Below are positions 55,601-64,000 of a stretch of 64,000 bases of DNA, in pieces (positions within the stretch are counted from its first letter, which is position 1; each line of letters starts with the position of its first letter). The stretch covers positions 11,532,001 through 11,596,000 of the forward strand of contig NC_003281.10 in the NCBI RefSeq assembly GCF_000002985.6, in the 5' to 3' direction. The stretch is from Caenorhabditis elegans (lineage: Eukaryota > Nematoda > Chromadorea > Rhabditida > Rhabditidae). The notes beneath the pieces were generated by a model that saw only the letters and a program-made list of their open reading frames with translations, searched no databases and had not been told where the DNA came from. A program made the translations under genes and the position numbers.

Positions 55601-56938
55601 ATTCAGGAAATGATTCATATCTCCGAGTGTTTTGGAATTTCCTATGAAAAAGTTTTCATTCGATTCCAAGATTTACGATCGATAGCTAATGAGCACTGCG
55701 AGCCAGAAGATATTTGTGAAAAAGTCCGTAGATTTAGTCAAATGTACCCGAAATTGTCGGGCAACCTTGACGAGATTCCGGCTTTGCACGTGGAATTTGA
55801 GAAGCTCGTGAGATTCGGAGGCACCCAGCTGCCCATTGGATATGTGCATTTGGTTATGGAGAAGGTTGAGCTCGAGCCACGTGTCATTCGAGAGCAGTTT
55901 ATGGAATGGTTTAGGCGGAGAACCAAGGTAGCGAAAACATTTTTTTGAGCAAAAAACCCAATTTTTTTCGGGAAAAATCGAATTTTTAAAGGAAAATGCA
56001 TCTTTTCCAAGAAAAAAATTTTTTTTAGCAATATAAATGCCAGAAATACAACGAATTACACTGAAAAGTGTTTTATAAAAAATTTTCCAAAAATATAGTT
56101 TTTTTTAGAAAAAAACCGATTTTTTTCCCGAAATCAGGGTTTTTTTTAATTTAAAAAAAAAAATTCATTAAAAAAACCTTAATTTTGAGTAAAAATAGAA
56201 TTTTTGAAGAAAATAATTTTTTTTGGAAAAATTGATTTTTTAAAGAAAAATGATTTTTTTTTCCAGAAAAAAAATTTTTGAGCAAAAAAAACCTATTTTT
56301 TAAGGAAAATTTAATTTTTATAGAAAATTGAAATTTTTCCAGAAAAAAATTTTTTTTGAGCAAAAAAACCTATTTTTTTCTTTAAAAAATCTAAGTTTTA
56401 TTAGAAAAATGGCATTTTTTCCAAGAAAAAATTTTTGTTTTGAGCAAAAAACCTAATTTTATCAGAAAAATCGATTTTTTTAACCTAAAAAATTGGAAAA
56501 TTTCAGATTTTGAAATTTTTTCTGAAAACTGTGAAAAATTCAAATTTTTAAATATATTTTTTAACGTTTTTCAGAAAATATCTGAAATTTTTAAAGATTT
56601 TTCCAAAAACTGTTTTGTTTTTTTTTTCCAAATTTTCACTGGAAAATTCTGATAATTTTGGAAAATCTTTTACAATTTGATTTCTTACTTTAAAAAAATT
56701 ACAAAAAAAAACCTGAAATTTCGGTTTTCAGCCGAAAATTTAGAAAAAAATTATTTTATTTTAAATTTAAAATAAGAAATATGTGATGACTGAAATCGTG
56801 GCGAGACCTCCCACTCAGAATTTTTTTCCAAATTTTGAAAAAAATTTAAAAGTTTTTTTTCAGAATCCGATGTCCCGCCGATCCTCATCACAATCAGCAC
56901 AGCCTAAAATTTGTCGAAAATTCAAAATTTCTAAATAA
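49659..56938 (+). CDS. ceh-92: Protein with three tandem homeodomain-like modules (probably CEH-92)
   Basis: Ten exons: 49659-49781, 49825-50319, 50376-50492, 51047-51187, 51244-51345, 52782-53258, 54195-54269, 54311-54373, 55406-55927, 56864-56938; 729 aa. All exons are multiples of three, so every intron is phase 0. Exons 2, 6 and 9 each encode a module of about 120 residues: HPTIQxMIxIS, a Tyr/Ser-x-x-VFxRFxELR helix, a Cys/Asp-x-Cys segment, then a homeodomain-like helix pair (GYIHVVAEKLNLSP followed by VRKCYSDWL and equivalents). Exon 4 (RAEILKIIRDRPDMTVAEAI) may be a degenerate copy of the first half. Linkers are acidic. The modules resemble divergent homeodomains but lack the usual WFQNRR. 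I recall a C. elegans gene, ceh-92, of this kind near here; that name is from memory. A DNA-binding nuclear role is inferred. AATAAA overlaps the stop. Confidence 0.8.
50635..50882. mobile_element. CCAAT/GGGCGG MITE pair in ceh-92 intron 3
   Basis: It contains ACCAATCAGCGATTTGCTCC, CAATCAGATGAAGTGGGCGG and their inverted copies, ending GATTGGTCGCAGTTCTCAT. It is related to the copies in psme-3 intron 2 and downstream of ceh-92. Confidence 0.75.
51400..52690. repeat. Direct and inverted repeats in ceh-92 intron 5
   Basis: A block with GCCAAGAAATGGGCGGAGCC and GGATTTCTTGAAGCGTAGCC occurs at about 51410-51640 and again at 51870-52110. From about 52320 the region runs in reverse (GGCTACGCTTCGAGAAATC, CCCATTTCTTGGCTA, TTGACGCTGCCTTGTTGG), making an inverted repeat with a centre near 52315 and arms of about 360 bp. 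Confidence 0.8.
53322..54039. mobile_element. Foldback element, copy 3 (left end truncated, spacer inverted)
   Basis: It begins inside the left arm (GCAGCGGCCATTTATC) and runs to the intact right end GTTGCAGTG at 54039. The spacer (about 53613-53680) is in the opposite orientation to that in copies 1 and 2. It is inserted in ceh-92 intron 6, about 64 bp after exon 6. Confidence 0.85.
54374..55405. other. ceh-92 intron 8, AT-rich with no feature
   Basis: Poly-A and poly-T runs alternate with short AAATCCGAAAAAA and CGATTTTTC units. No exon or structured repeat can be supported here. Confidence 0.6.
55928..56863. other. ceh-92 intron 9, simple repeats
   Basis: Loose units of AGAAAAATTGATTTTT and TTTTTTGAGCAAAAAACC. 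A TGGCGAGACC fragment near 56798 may be a remnant of the CGAGACC repeat family. Nothing else is seen. Confidence 0.55.
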
Positions 56939-57899
56939 ATTTTTTTTTGAATTCCCCCCCCCCCCGTTCTCATATTTATTGCCCCTTTATCCCATTTTTT
57001 TTGTTGAAATTTTGAAAATTTTTCCTCGTTTTTTCCCCATTTTTCCTGTTGTTCTGCTACCTGGTTTAGAAATTATTCGAAAAAAATTTTTTTTTTTCGA
57101 TTATAAACATCTCACGTTGATCATTATAATTTTTAAATTTTTGAAAAAATTTGAATTTCAAAAAGTTCACAATCACGTTTTCCCGGGGAGATTTTCGGAA
57201 TTTTTCAATCATTCCCAAGATTTTTCGCAATTTTCGCAGGTATTTTTTGAATTTTTTTGAATTTTCGTTTATTTTGCTTCAGAAAATCCAGAAATCGATA
57301 TTTTTTTTTTCAAATTTTGGCGGTACCAATCAGCGATTCGCTCCGCCCACTTTTCAACCAATCAGATTAAGTGGGCGGAGCGAATCTGTTTTCTTTTGTT
57401 ATTTTTCTGAATTTAAGAAAATATTGTGTGTTTTTTGAAGAATAACAACTGCGACCAATCAGCAACTTCGAACTCCGCCCACTTCACCTGATTGGTTCAA
57501 AAGTGGGCGGAGCGATTGGCCGCAGTTCTCATTTTGATGGATTTGCCCAAAATAGCGAATTTTCCGTTTTTTCAGAATTTTACCTTTTGAGTTTGAGTTT
57601 TTCGACCAATCAGCGATTCGCTCCGCCTACTTTTCAACCAATCAGATGAAGTGGGCGGAGTTAGAAGTCGCTGATTGGTCGCAGTTCTTATTCTTCAAAA
57701 AAACGTCCAATTTTTTTTAAATTTAGAAAAATCACAAAAGAACAACTATTCGCTCCGCCCACTTAATCTGATTGGTTGAAAAGTGGGCGGACCGAATCGC
57801 TGATTGGTCGCAGTTCCCATTTTTGCGGGAATTCAGCCGAAATTTGAAAAAATCACGATTTTTTCGGTTTATTTTGGGATTTTTTCGAAGAACTTTCAG
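56939..57899. mobile_element. Intergenic CCAAT/GGGCGG MITE cluster
   Basis: A C12 tract lies at 56954-56965. From about 57325 to 57835, several inverted copies of ACCAATCAGCGATTCGCTCC, CCCACTTTTCAACCAATCAG and their complements form at least three consecutive palindromes. About ten CCAATCA motifs and several GGGCGG boxes are present. The segment ends just before the first exon of the next gene (acceptor-like ACTTTCAG at 57892-57899). Confidence 0.75.
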
Positions 57900-57951
57900 A
57901 ATTCCCGAAAAAATTTTGACGGATACAAACCCGGCCGGCACCACTCGGACG

Positions 57952-60745
57952 ATGAATCGACTCGCCGAAGCGATTCAAATCGAATTTTTCAACAACTTTG
58001 AGACTTTTCATCGCCACGAGAAGCTGGAAAATGGCGAGCAAGTGACAGAAACCAAGGAAATTCGTATCGAACAGCTGCCGAATGTGCACAAACCGACGGG
58101 CGCTGTTTTGCCGGAAAAGTTGGTGAAAAATTTGGATTTTTCGCGAAATTTCGCTTTGGAAAGCCGAAAATTGAAGATTTTCGTCGATTTGCGACTGAAA
58201 AAGCCAAAATTTTGATCAAAAATGGCGGTTTTGCGGTAGAGCGCGATTGGTTAAAAGCCACACGAACTCGCGAATCCGGGGATTCGGAAACATGCAATTT
58301 CTCGGTTTTTCTGGATTTAAACACGCATAATATAAACTATAGTTTTGCGAAAAATTCGTAAAAAGTGAGAAAAAGCTAGATTTTTGTTTGAAAATCTTTG
58401 AAATTTCGCTTGAAAAATCGCTGAAAAAGCCAAAATTTCGTGCCAGTGCGGTGGAGCGCTTTTGAATTGAGACCTCACGGCTGATAAAATTTCGGAGACG
58501 CGGATCCATGGTTTTCTTTTTTCATCGAATATGGAGTTTCACACGTGGTGTCACACGGGCTTCTAATTTCCCCCCATTTTGCAAATGGAAGAGGTGGCCG
58601 TGAAAAAAGCGAACCTCGACCGGGGGTCGCGACAAACGGGAAAACTCAACGAAATTTCGCATTTTCGTTGCTTTTATCGGTTTCAAAACACGTTTTCGTT
58701 TGATTTTGTATTTCATTTATGCATTATAATAAATAAAAACAACGAAAATGCGAAATTTCGTTGAGTTTTCCCGTTTGTCGCGACCCCCGGCCGAGGTTCG
58801 CTTTTTTCACGGCCACCTCTTCCATTTGCAAAATGGGGGAAATTAGAAGCCCGTGGTGTCAGAATGTCTCATTTTGGTTTGATCTACGTTGATCTACAAA
58901 AAATGCGGCAAGAGTTTTCAACTGATTTCGCAAGGTTAAGAACGTGCTGACGTCACAATTTTTCTGGGAAAAATACCCGCATTTTTTGTAGATCAAACCG
59001 TGATGGCACAGCCTGATACCACGTGGTTTCAGTTAAAACAAAATAGGTACAAACTCGCTCTACCGAACTTTTTTTTTGCAGACGAGACGGAGAAATGCCG
59101 CCAAACTTCCAGTGCCCGATTCTCACCGACTTTGTTATGCTGAAAAACTCACCCTGCAACCCGACAGAAGTATGCAATTTTTTCCGTGCAATACACCAGA
59201 TCTGACGCGCAAATTCAAAAAAAAAATTGCAGTTTTTACACGACGTCGAAGTATTCACCACACTATCGGCTCTTCGCAGTGTTATTTGCCAATGGACCAA
59301 CTTTTGGGGTCCGAAAAGTCAATTTTTCAAAAGTTTGTAAAACATTTTAAGCAAAAAAAAATCAATAATTTTCCTTTTTCCTCTAGAAAACCTCCATTTT
59401 TGCCACATGGATGCTCAGGGAAGGGTGTTCCTAAACACTGGCACAAACTACACGGTCCCCTATGAACGGAGCACCTCGTTTTTGAATCGGTTCACTATTT
59501 TGGAGCACGGGCAGACTTGGTGAGCTGACGTGGCCGAACAAAATGAATTTGGTGGCCGAGTTTTCTTTTTCGTGGCCTTATAATAATTTGATTTTAAAAA
59601 TATCGGAAAAATTATCGATTTTTTGAAATTCAACGTCCGCAATTTTGCGTGAAATTTGCGCGTAAAATATGATGCATCTTATTTTTTGTTTCAGGGACCA
59701 ATTCATCGCCACGTCATACTCGGGACTTGCGAAAATTCGTCTGAAAAATGGTGTCCGCGTCGCGTTTACGTACAAAATGTACGCACAATTTCAGAATGAG
59801 CCGGTGGATATTATCATCAGATCGGCGAGCAGTTTCCAGCGAGAAATCGATTTTCACTTTTTGAATTGTCTTCTCACACGGAAGAAGCTGTGGCGTTATG
59901 ATGTGAGTTACGCGTAAATTTGAATTTTTCAACTATATCTCGTAGCGAAAACTACAGTAATCCTTTAAATGACTACTGTAGAGCTTGTGTCGATTTAGGG
60001 GCTCCGTCGTTTTTTCGTACTATTTTCTCTTTTTTTTTGTTGCTTAATTTAATATTTTATCGATAAATAATTTATTTTAATTCATTCGAGGCCGTAAATC
60101 GACACTACAGTAGTCATTTAAAGGGTTACTGTAGTTTTGCTGCGAGATATTTTGCGCGTCAAATATGTTGCGAAAGACGCATTCTTAAAATTTTGTGTTT
60201 CTGTGATAAAATGGGCGATTATCGCCAGATCTTAAGCGCAAGTTTCGAAAAATTATCATCAAATCGATTTTCTGGAAAATCAATAATTTTATCGATTTTC
60301 TGAAAAATCGATTTTCGGGAAAATCAATAATTTTATCAATTTTCTGTTTTCCACAAAATTTGCGCGTAAAATATAATGCCTGTAAAATTTGCCAGATCTT
60401 ACGCGCAAATTGCAAAATTTCGCAGATATGTACCGTTCTTTGGAATTTTTTTAATGAAAAATGCGGCAAAAAAAAACAAAAAAAACCATCTTCTTGCAGT
60501 ATTTCCGTACCCGCGGACAAATTTCCACAAAATTCCAAGAATCCGTTGGCGTCGACGAGCTCTGGAATCGTATGTCCGCCGGAAAACAGGCAAAAATTTT
60601 GAACTGCTTCGAGAATCGCCTTCCTGAATTTCTTATCGACGTTGCATTTGGTATCGAATCGGAAGAAGTCGTAAATATTATTGATTCGGTCAACTCGCCG
60701 GTCGTTCGTCTAACCGAAAAACCAATTTTGGACAGTCTTTACTAA
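57952..60745 (+). CDS. Unrecognised 308-aa protein
   Basis: Six exons fit a single frame: 57952-58118, 59082-59169, 59233-59317, 59387-59519, 59695-59902 and 60500-60745. I recognise no family. The chain starts MNRLAEAIQIEFFNNFETF, continues through PNFQCPILTDFVMLKNSPC, FLHDVEVFTTLSALRSVICQ, RVFLNTGTNYTVPYERSTSF, a basic/aromatic KNGVRVAFTYKMYAQFQNEP and ends in a helical part with ELWNRMSAGKQAKILNCFEN and PVVRLTEKPILDSLY. No signal peptide or transmembrane segment is seen, so it is probably a soluble intracellular protein. The exon 2/3 junction is least certain, since another frame stays open through it, but only the spliced frame continues into the next exon. TTTCAG at 57894-57899 upstream of the ATG may be a trans-splice site. 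AATAAA is at 60820-60825. Confidence 0.7.
58542..59025. mobile_element. CACGTGGTGTCA MITE interrupted by another element
   Basis: The MITE is in intron 1 of the 308-aa gene, with ends CACGTGGTGTCA and TGATACCACGTG. Its left terminus is split by the palindrome at 58555-58854. Confidence 0.85.
58555..58854. mobile_element. 300-bp palindromic element with 7-8-bp target duplication
   Basis: The ends are ACGGGCTTCTAATTTCC and GGAAATTAGAAGCCCGT. The arms of about 130 bp include GGAAGAGGTGGCCGTGAAAA and GTCGCGACAAACGGGAAAAC with complements. Flanks are GGTGTCAC (58547-58554) and GGTGTCAG (58855-58862), a duplication of seven of eight bases. Confidence 0.88.
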
Positions 60746-60943
60746 TTTTGTGATGAAACAATTGTATAAATATGAATTACTTGAATATTTTCCGTAATAG
60801 CTCGTGATAGGAAACAATGAATAAATGATTTGAATTTGTTACTTTTTTCGGTGGAGCGCCTTTTCATCATTTCTGGTCTCTACACGACACTGGGTTTTAT
60901 TTTCGGAAAATCGATAAAATTATTGATTTAAAAAAAAATCGGG

Positions 60944-61178
60944 CTATGCAGGATTCGAAGATCCGTCCGGGCCACCTTGTGGCCGATGAGAAATCTCGTG
61001 GAGAAATCTCGAGCCGAATGCAGTCGTCGGAATCAAGTTCCGCAAGCCAATGATGATGGAGATGATGAAGCGATTCGATCCGACGTACTCGAAGCTTTCC
61101 AGCTCCACCGAGACTTTTTACTAAACTCATGCCACTGTAGACTGTTGGGATAATCCCACCAAATCTACAATGAAACAA
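60944..61178. other. Open, possibly coding stretch of uncertain strand
   Basis: The base composition is clearly less AT-rich than its surroundings. On the minus strand one frame reads VSVELESFEYVGSNRFIISI to a TAG at 60944-60946, followed by an AATAAA near 60896-60902. A second minus frame begins after TTCATTGTAG with FGGIIPTVYSGMSLVKSLGG. On the plus strand IRRSVRATLWPMRNLVEKSR and DDEAIRSDVLEAFQLHRDF is also open. None is recognised. It could be a last exon or a gene fragment. Confidence 0.35.
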
Positions 61179-61266
61179 TCATTGTAAAGTAAGAAGAGTG
61201 AACCCAAAATGTGAACAGTTTTACTTTAGATGTCTTGATTCTCGAAGTTTTTTCTCAAATATTTAG

Positions 61267-61545
61267 ATCCAAAAAGCCACTCGAGAGCGTCAAATAGGCC
61301 TAGGTGCCACCACTGGATTACGCCAAAAGCAATCCCGACAAATGGACAGATCCTCTCCAAACCACCAAAGCACTTCAGATGGAAAATCACAAAATTTTAA
61401 TTCTAGGAAGCATCTCCCAACTGGAACACTTTTAGTACCGTACGCAGCCGAACGAATTATGAAAGAGTACAGTAGACTAATCATGATCAAGCGAAAAGAT
61501 CCGACTCAGAATATGAACATATTCGAATACATCGGAGGTATATAG
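61267..61545 (+). CDS. Possible terminal exon, 92 codons, merging into the satellite
   Basis: After an acceptor-like AAATATTTAG the frame is open from 61267 to a TAG at 61543-61545. It reads ATRERQIGLGATTGLRQKQS, then SDGKSQNFNSRKHLPTGTLL and YAAERIMKEYSRLIMIKRKD, ending NIFEYIGGI. No family is recognised and no upstream exon can be joined with confidence. The 3' half is a divergent first unit of the satellite that follows. It may be a true exon from which the satellite was amplified, or a chance frame. Confidence 0.35.
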   Translation: MQKATRERQIGLGATTGLRQKQSRQMDRSSPNHQSTSDGKSQNFNSRKHLPTGTLLVPYAAERIMKEYSRLIMIKRKDPTQNMNIFEYIGGI

Positions 61546-64000
61546 ATTCCCGAAGACACTTTCCAATTAACCAAACGGTTCAAATTCTAGCAAACATCTC
61601 CTTACTTGAACACTCTTGGCCAATGTACGCAGCCGAACGTATCATAAGTGAATACAGAACACCAATTATGTCCGAGAAAAAGATCCTACTCAGAATATGA
61701 ACATATTCAAAAATATCGGAGGTATATAGATTCCCGAAGAGCCTTTCCAATTAACCAAACGGTTCAAATTCTAGCAAACATCTCCTTACTTGAACACTCT
61801 TGGCCAATGTACGCAGCCGAACGTATCATAAGTGAATACAGAACACCAATTGTGTCCGAGAAAAAGATCCTACTCAGAATATGAACATATTCGAATACAT
61901 CAGAGGTATATAGATTCCCGAAGAGCCTTTCCAATTAACCAAACGGTTCAAATTCTAGCAAACATCTCCTTACTTGAACACTCTTGGCCAATGTACGCAG
62001 CCGAACGTATCATAAGTGAATACAGAACACCAATTATGTCCGAGAAAAAGATCCTACTCAGAATATGAACATATTCGAATACATCGGAGGTATATAGATT
62101 CCCGAAGACACTTTCCAATTAACCAAACGGTTCAAATTCTAGCAAACATCTCCTTACTTGAATACTCTTGGCCAATGTACGCAGCCGAACGTATCATAAG
62201 TGAATACAGAACACCAATTATGTCCGAGAAAAAGATCCTACTCAGAATATGAACATATTCAAAAATATCGGAGGTATATAGATTCCCGAAGAGCCTTTCC
62301 AATTAACCAAACGGTTCAAATTCTAGCAAACATCTCCTTACTTGAACACTCTTGGCCAATGTACGCAGCCGAACGTATCATAAGTGAATACAGAACACCA
62401 ATTATGTCCGAGAAAAAGATCCTACTCAGAATATGAACATATTCGAATACATCGGAGGTATATAGATTCCCGAAGACACTTTCCAATTAACCAAACGGTT
62501 CAAATTCTAGCAAACATCTCCTTACTTGAATACTCTTGGCCAATTTACGCAGCCGAACGTATCATAAGTGAATACAGAACACCAATTATGTCCGAGAAAA
62601 AGATCCTACTCAGAATATGAACATATTCAAAAATATCGGAGGTATATAGATTCCCGAAGAGCCTTTCCAATTAACCAAACGGTTCAAATTCTAGCAAACA
62701 TCTCCTTACTTGAACACTCTTGGCCAATGTACGCAGCCGAACGTATCATAAGTGAATACAGAACACCAATTGTGTCCGAGAAAAAGATCCTACTCAGAAT
62801 ATGAACATATTCGAATACATCGGAGGTATATAGATTCCCGAAGAGCCTTTCCAATTAACCAAACGGTTCAAATTCTAGCAAACATCTCCTTACTTGAACA
62901 CTCTTGGCCAATGTACGCAGCCGAACGTATCATAAGTGAATACAGAACACCAATTATGTCCGAGAAAAAGATCCTACTCAGAATATGAACATATTCGAAT
63001 ACATCGGAGGTATATAGATTCCCGAAGACACTTTCCAATTAACCAAACGGTTCAAATTCTAGCAAACATCTCCTTACTTGAATACTCTTGGCCAATTTAC
63101 GCAGCCGAACGTATCATAAGTGAATACAGAACACCAATTATGTCCGAGAAAAAGATCCTACTCAGAATATGAACATATTCAAAAATATCGGAGGTATATA
63201 GATTCCCGAAGAGCCTTTCCAATTAACCAAACGGTTCAAATTCTAGCAAACATCTCCTTACTTGAACACTCTTGGCCAATGTACGCAGCCGAACGTATCA
63301 TAAGTGAATACAGAACACCAATTGTGTCCGAGAAAAAGATCCTAATGAACATATTCAAAAATATCGGAGGTATATAGATTCCCGAAGAGCCTTTCCAATT
63401 AACCAAACGGTTCAAATTCTAGCAAACATCTCCTTACTTGAACACTCTTGGCCAATGTACGCAGCCGAACGTATCATAAGTGAATACAGAACACCAATTA
63501 TGTCCGAGAAAAAGATCCTACTCAGAATATGAACATATTCGAATACATCGGAGGTATATAGATTCCCGAAGACACTTTCCAATTAACCAAACGGTTCAAA
63601 TTCTAGCAAACATCTCCTTACTTGAACACTCTTGGCCAATGTACGCAGCCGAACGTATCATAAGTGAATACAGAACACCAATTATGTCCGAGAAAAAGAT
63701 CCTACTCAGAATATGAACATATTCGAATACATCGGAGGTATATAGATTCCCGAAGACACTTTCCAATTAACCAAACGGTTCAAATTCTAGCAAACATCTC
63801 CTTACTTGAATACTCTTGGCCAATTTACGCAGCCGAACGTATCATAAGTGAATACAGAACACCAATTATGTCCGAGAAAAAGATCCTACTCAGAATATGA
63901 ACATATTCGAATACATCGGAGGTATATAGATTCCCGAAGAGCCTTTCCAATTAACCAAACGGTTCAAATTCTAGCAAACATCTCCTTACTTGAACACTCT
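61355..64000. repeat. 184-bp tandem satellite, at least 14 units, continuing past the window
   Basis: Units are 184 bp with a landmark GAGGTATATAGATTCCCGAAG at about 61535, 61718, 61902 and so on. One divergent unit (61355-61540, 185 bp) is followed by near-identical units to the window end. One unit near 63330 lacks 8 bp (CTCAGAAT). Variable sites are GACAC/GAGCC, GAACACT/GAATACT, CAATGTAC/CAATTTAC, ATTATG/ATTGTG and GAATACATC/AAAAATATC. Because 184 is not a multiple of three, the repeated 78-codon frames starting MNTEHQLCPRKRS are by-products and not protein genes. Confidence 0.95.

Noticed and set aside
61648-63900. Family of tandem 78-codon genes (MNTEHQLCPRKRS)
   Set aside because: The 184-bp unit is not a multiple of three and every frame crosses a unit boundary and stops in the next. 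There are no per-unit promoters or splice sites, so this is satellite DNA.

Overview
The window is nuclear DNA from a nematode, almost certainly Caenorhabditis and most likely C. elegans. Coding exons are interrupted by short introns with TTTTCAG acceptors. Intergenic DNA is AT-rich and packed with palindromic MITE-like elements. An interstitial tract of degenerate TTAGGC, the nematode telomere unit, is present. A C-terminal xpb-1 exon set lies directly beside an nrps-1-type assembly-line gene. From memory, xpb-1, nrps-1 and ceh-92 are C. elegans genes, with xpb-1 and ceh-92 on the chromosome III clone Y66D12A; this could not be looked up. All gene models below were built by hand from reading frames and splice signals; exon lengths sum to whole codons in every complete model.

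Layout. 1-2440: 3' end of xpb-1 (TFIIH helicase). 2677-14669: nrps-1, an eight-exon, 2942-residue non-ribosomal peptide synthetase. 14670-16376: a repeat array. 16377-20343: an SLC22-like transporter of 533 aa. 20344-29150: a long non-coding stretch with nested repeats and one tRNA-Phe(GAA). 29171-30252: a C2H2 zinc-finger protein. 31546-33519: an unrecognised tail-anchored protein. 33912-35892: MITD1 homologue. 36141-41174: PA28-gamma (psme-3). 42222-46650: STEEP1 homologue. 47281-48455 (-): mitochondrial GatC. 48872-49402 (-): a small unrecognised protein. 49659-56938: a ten-exon gene with three copies of a homeodomain-like module (probably ceh-92). 57952-60745: an unrecognised 308-aa protein. 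60944-61545: open stretches of uncertain status. About 61355-64000: a 184-bp satellite that runs off the window.

The genes do not form one pathway. NRPS-1 is the assembly-line partner of PKS-1 for the nemamides. MITD1 (ESCRT-III), STEEP1 (ER exit), PA28-gamma (nuclear proteasome), GatC (mitochondrial Gln-tRNA) and XPB (TFIIH) are housekeeping functions. Close same-strand spacing (236-417 bp) makes several operon pairs possible: xpb-1/nrps-1, MITD1/psme-3, and the 136-aa gene/GatC.

The accessory content is the most striking part: hAT-like elements filled with a CGGCAAAT minisatellite, a 791-bp foldback element in three copies (one with an inverted spacer), a CCAAT/GC-box MITE family, repeated 5' splice-site copies in a psme-3 intron, long intronic palindromes, and a satellite with higher-order structure.
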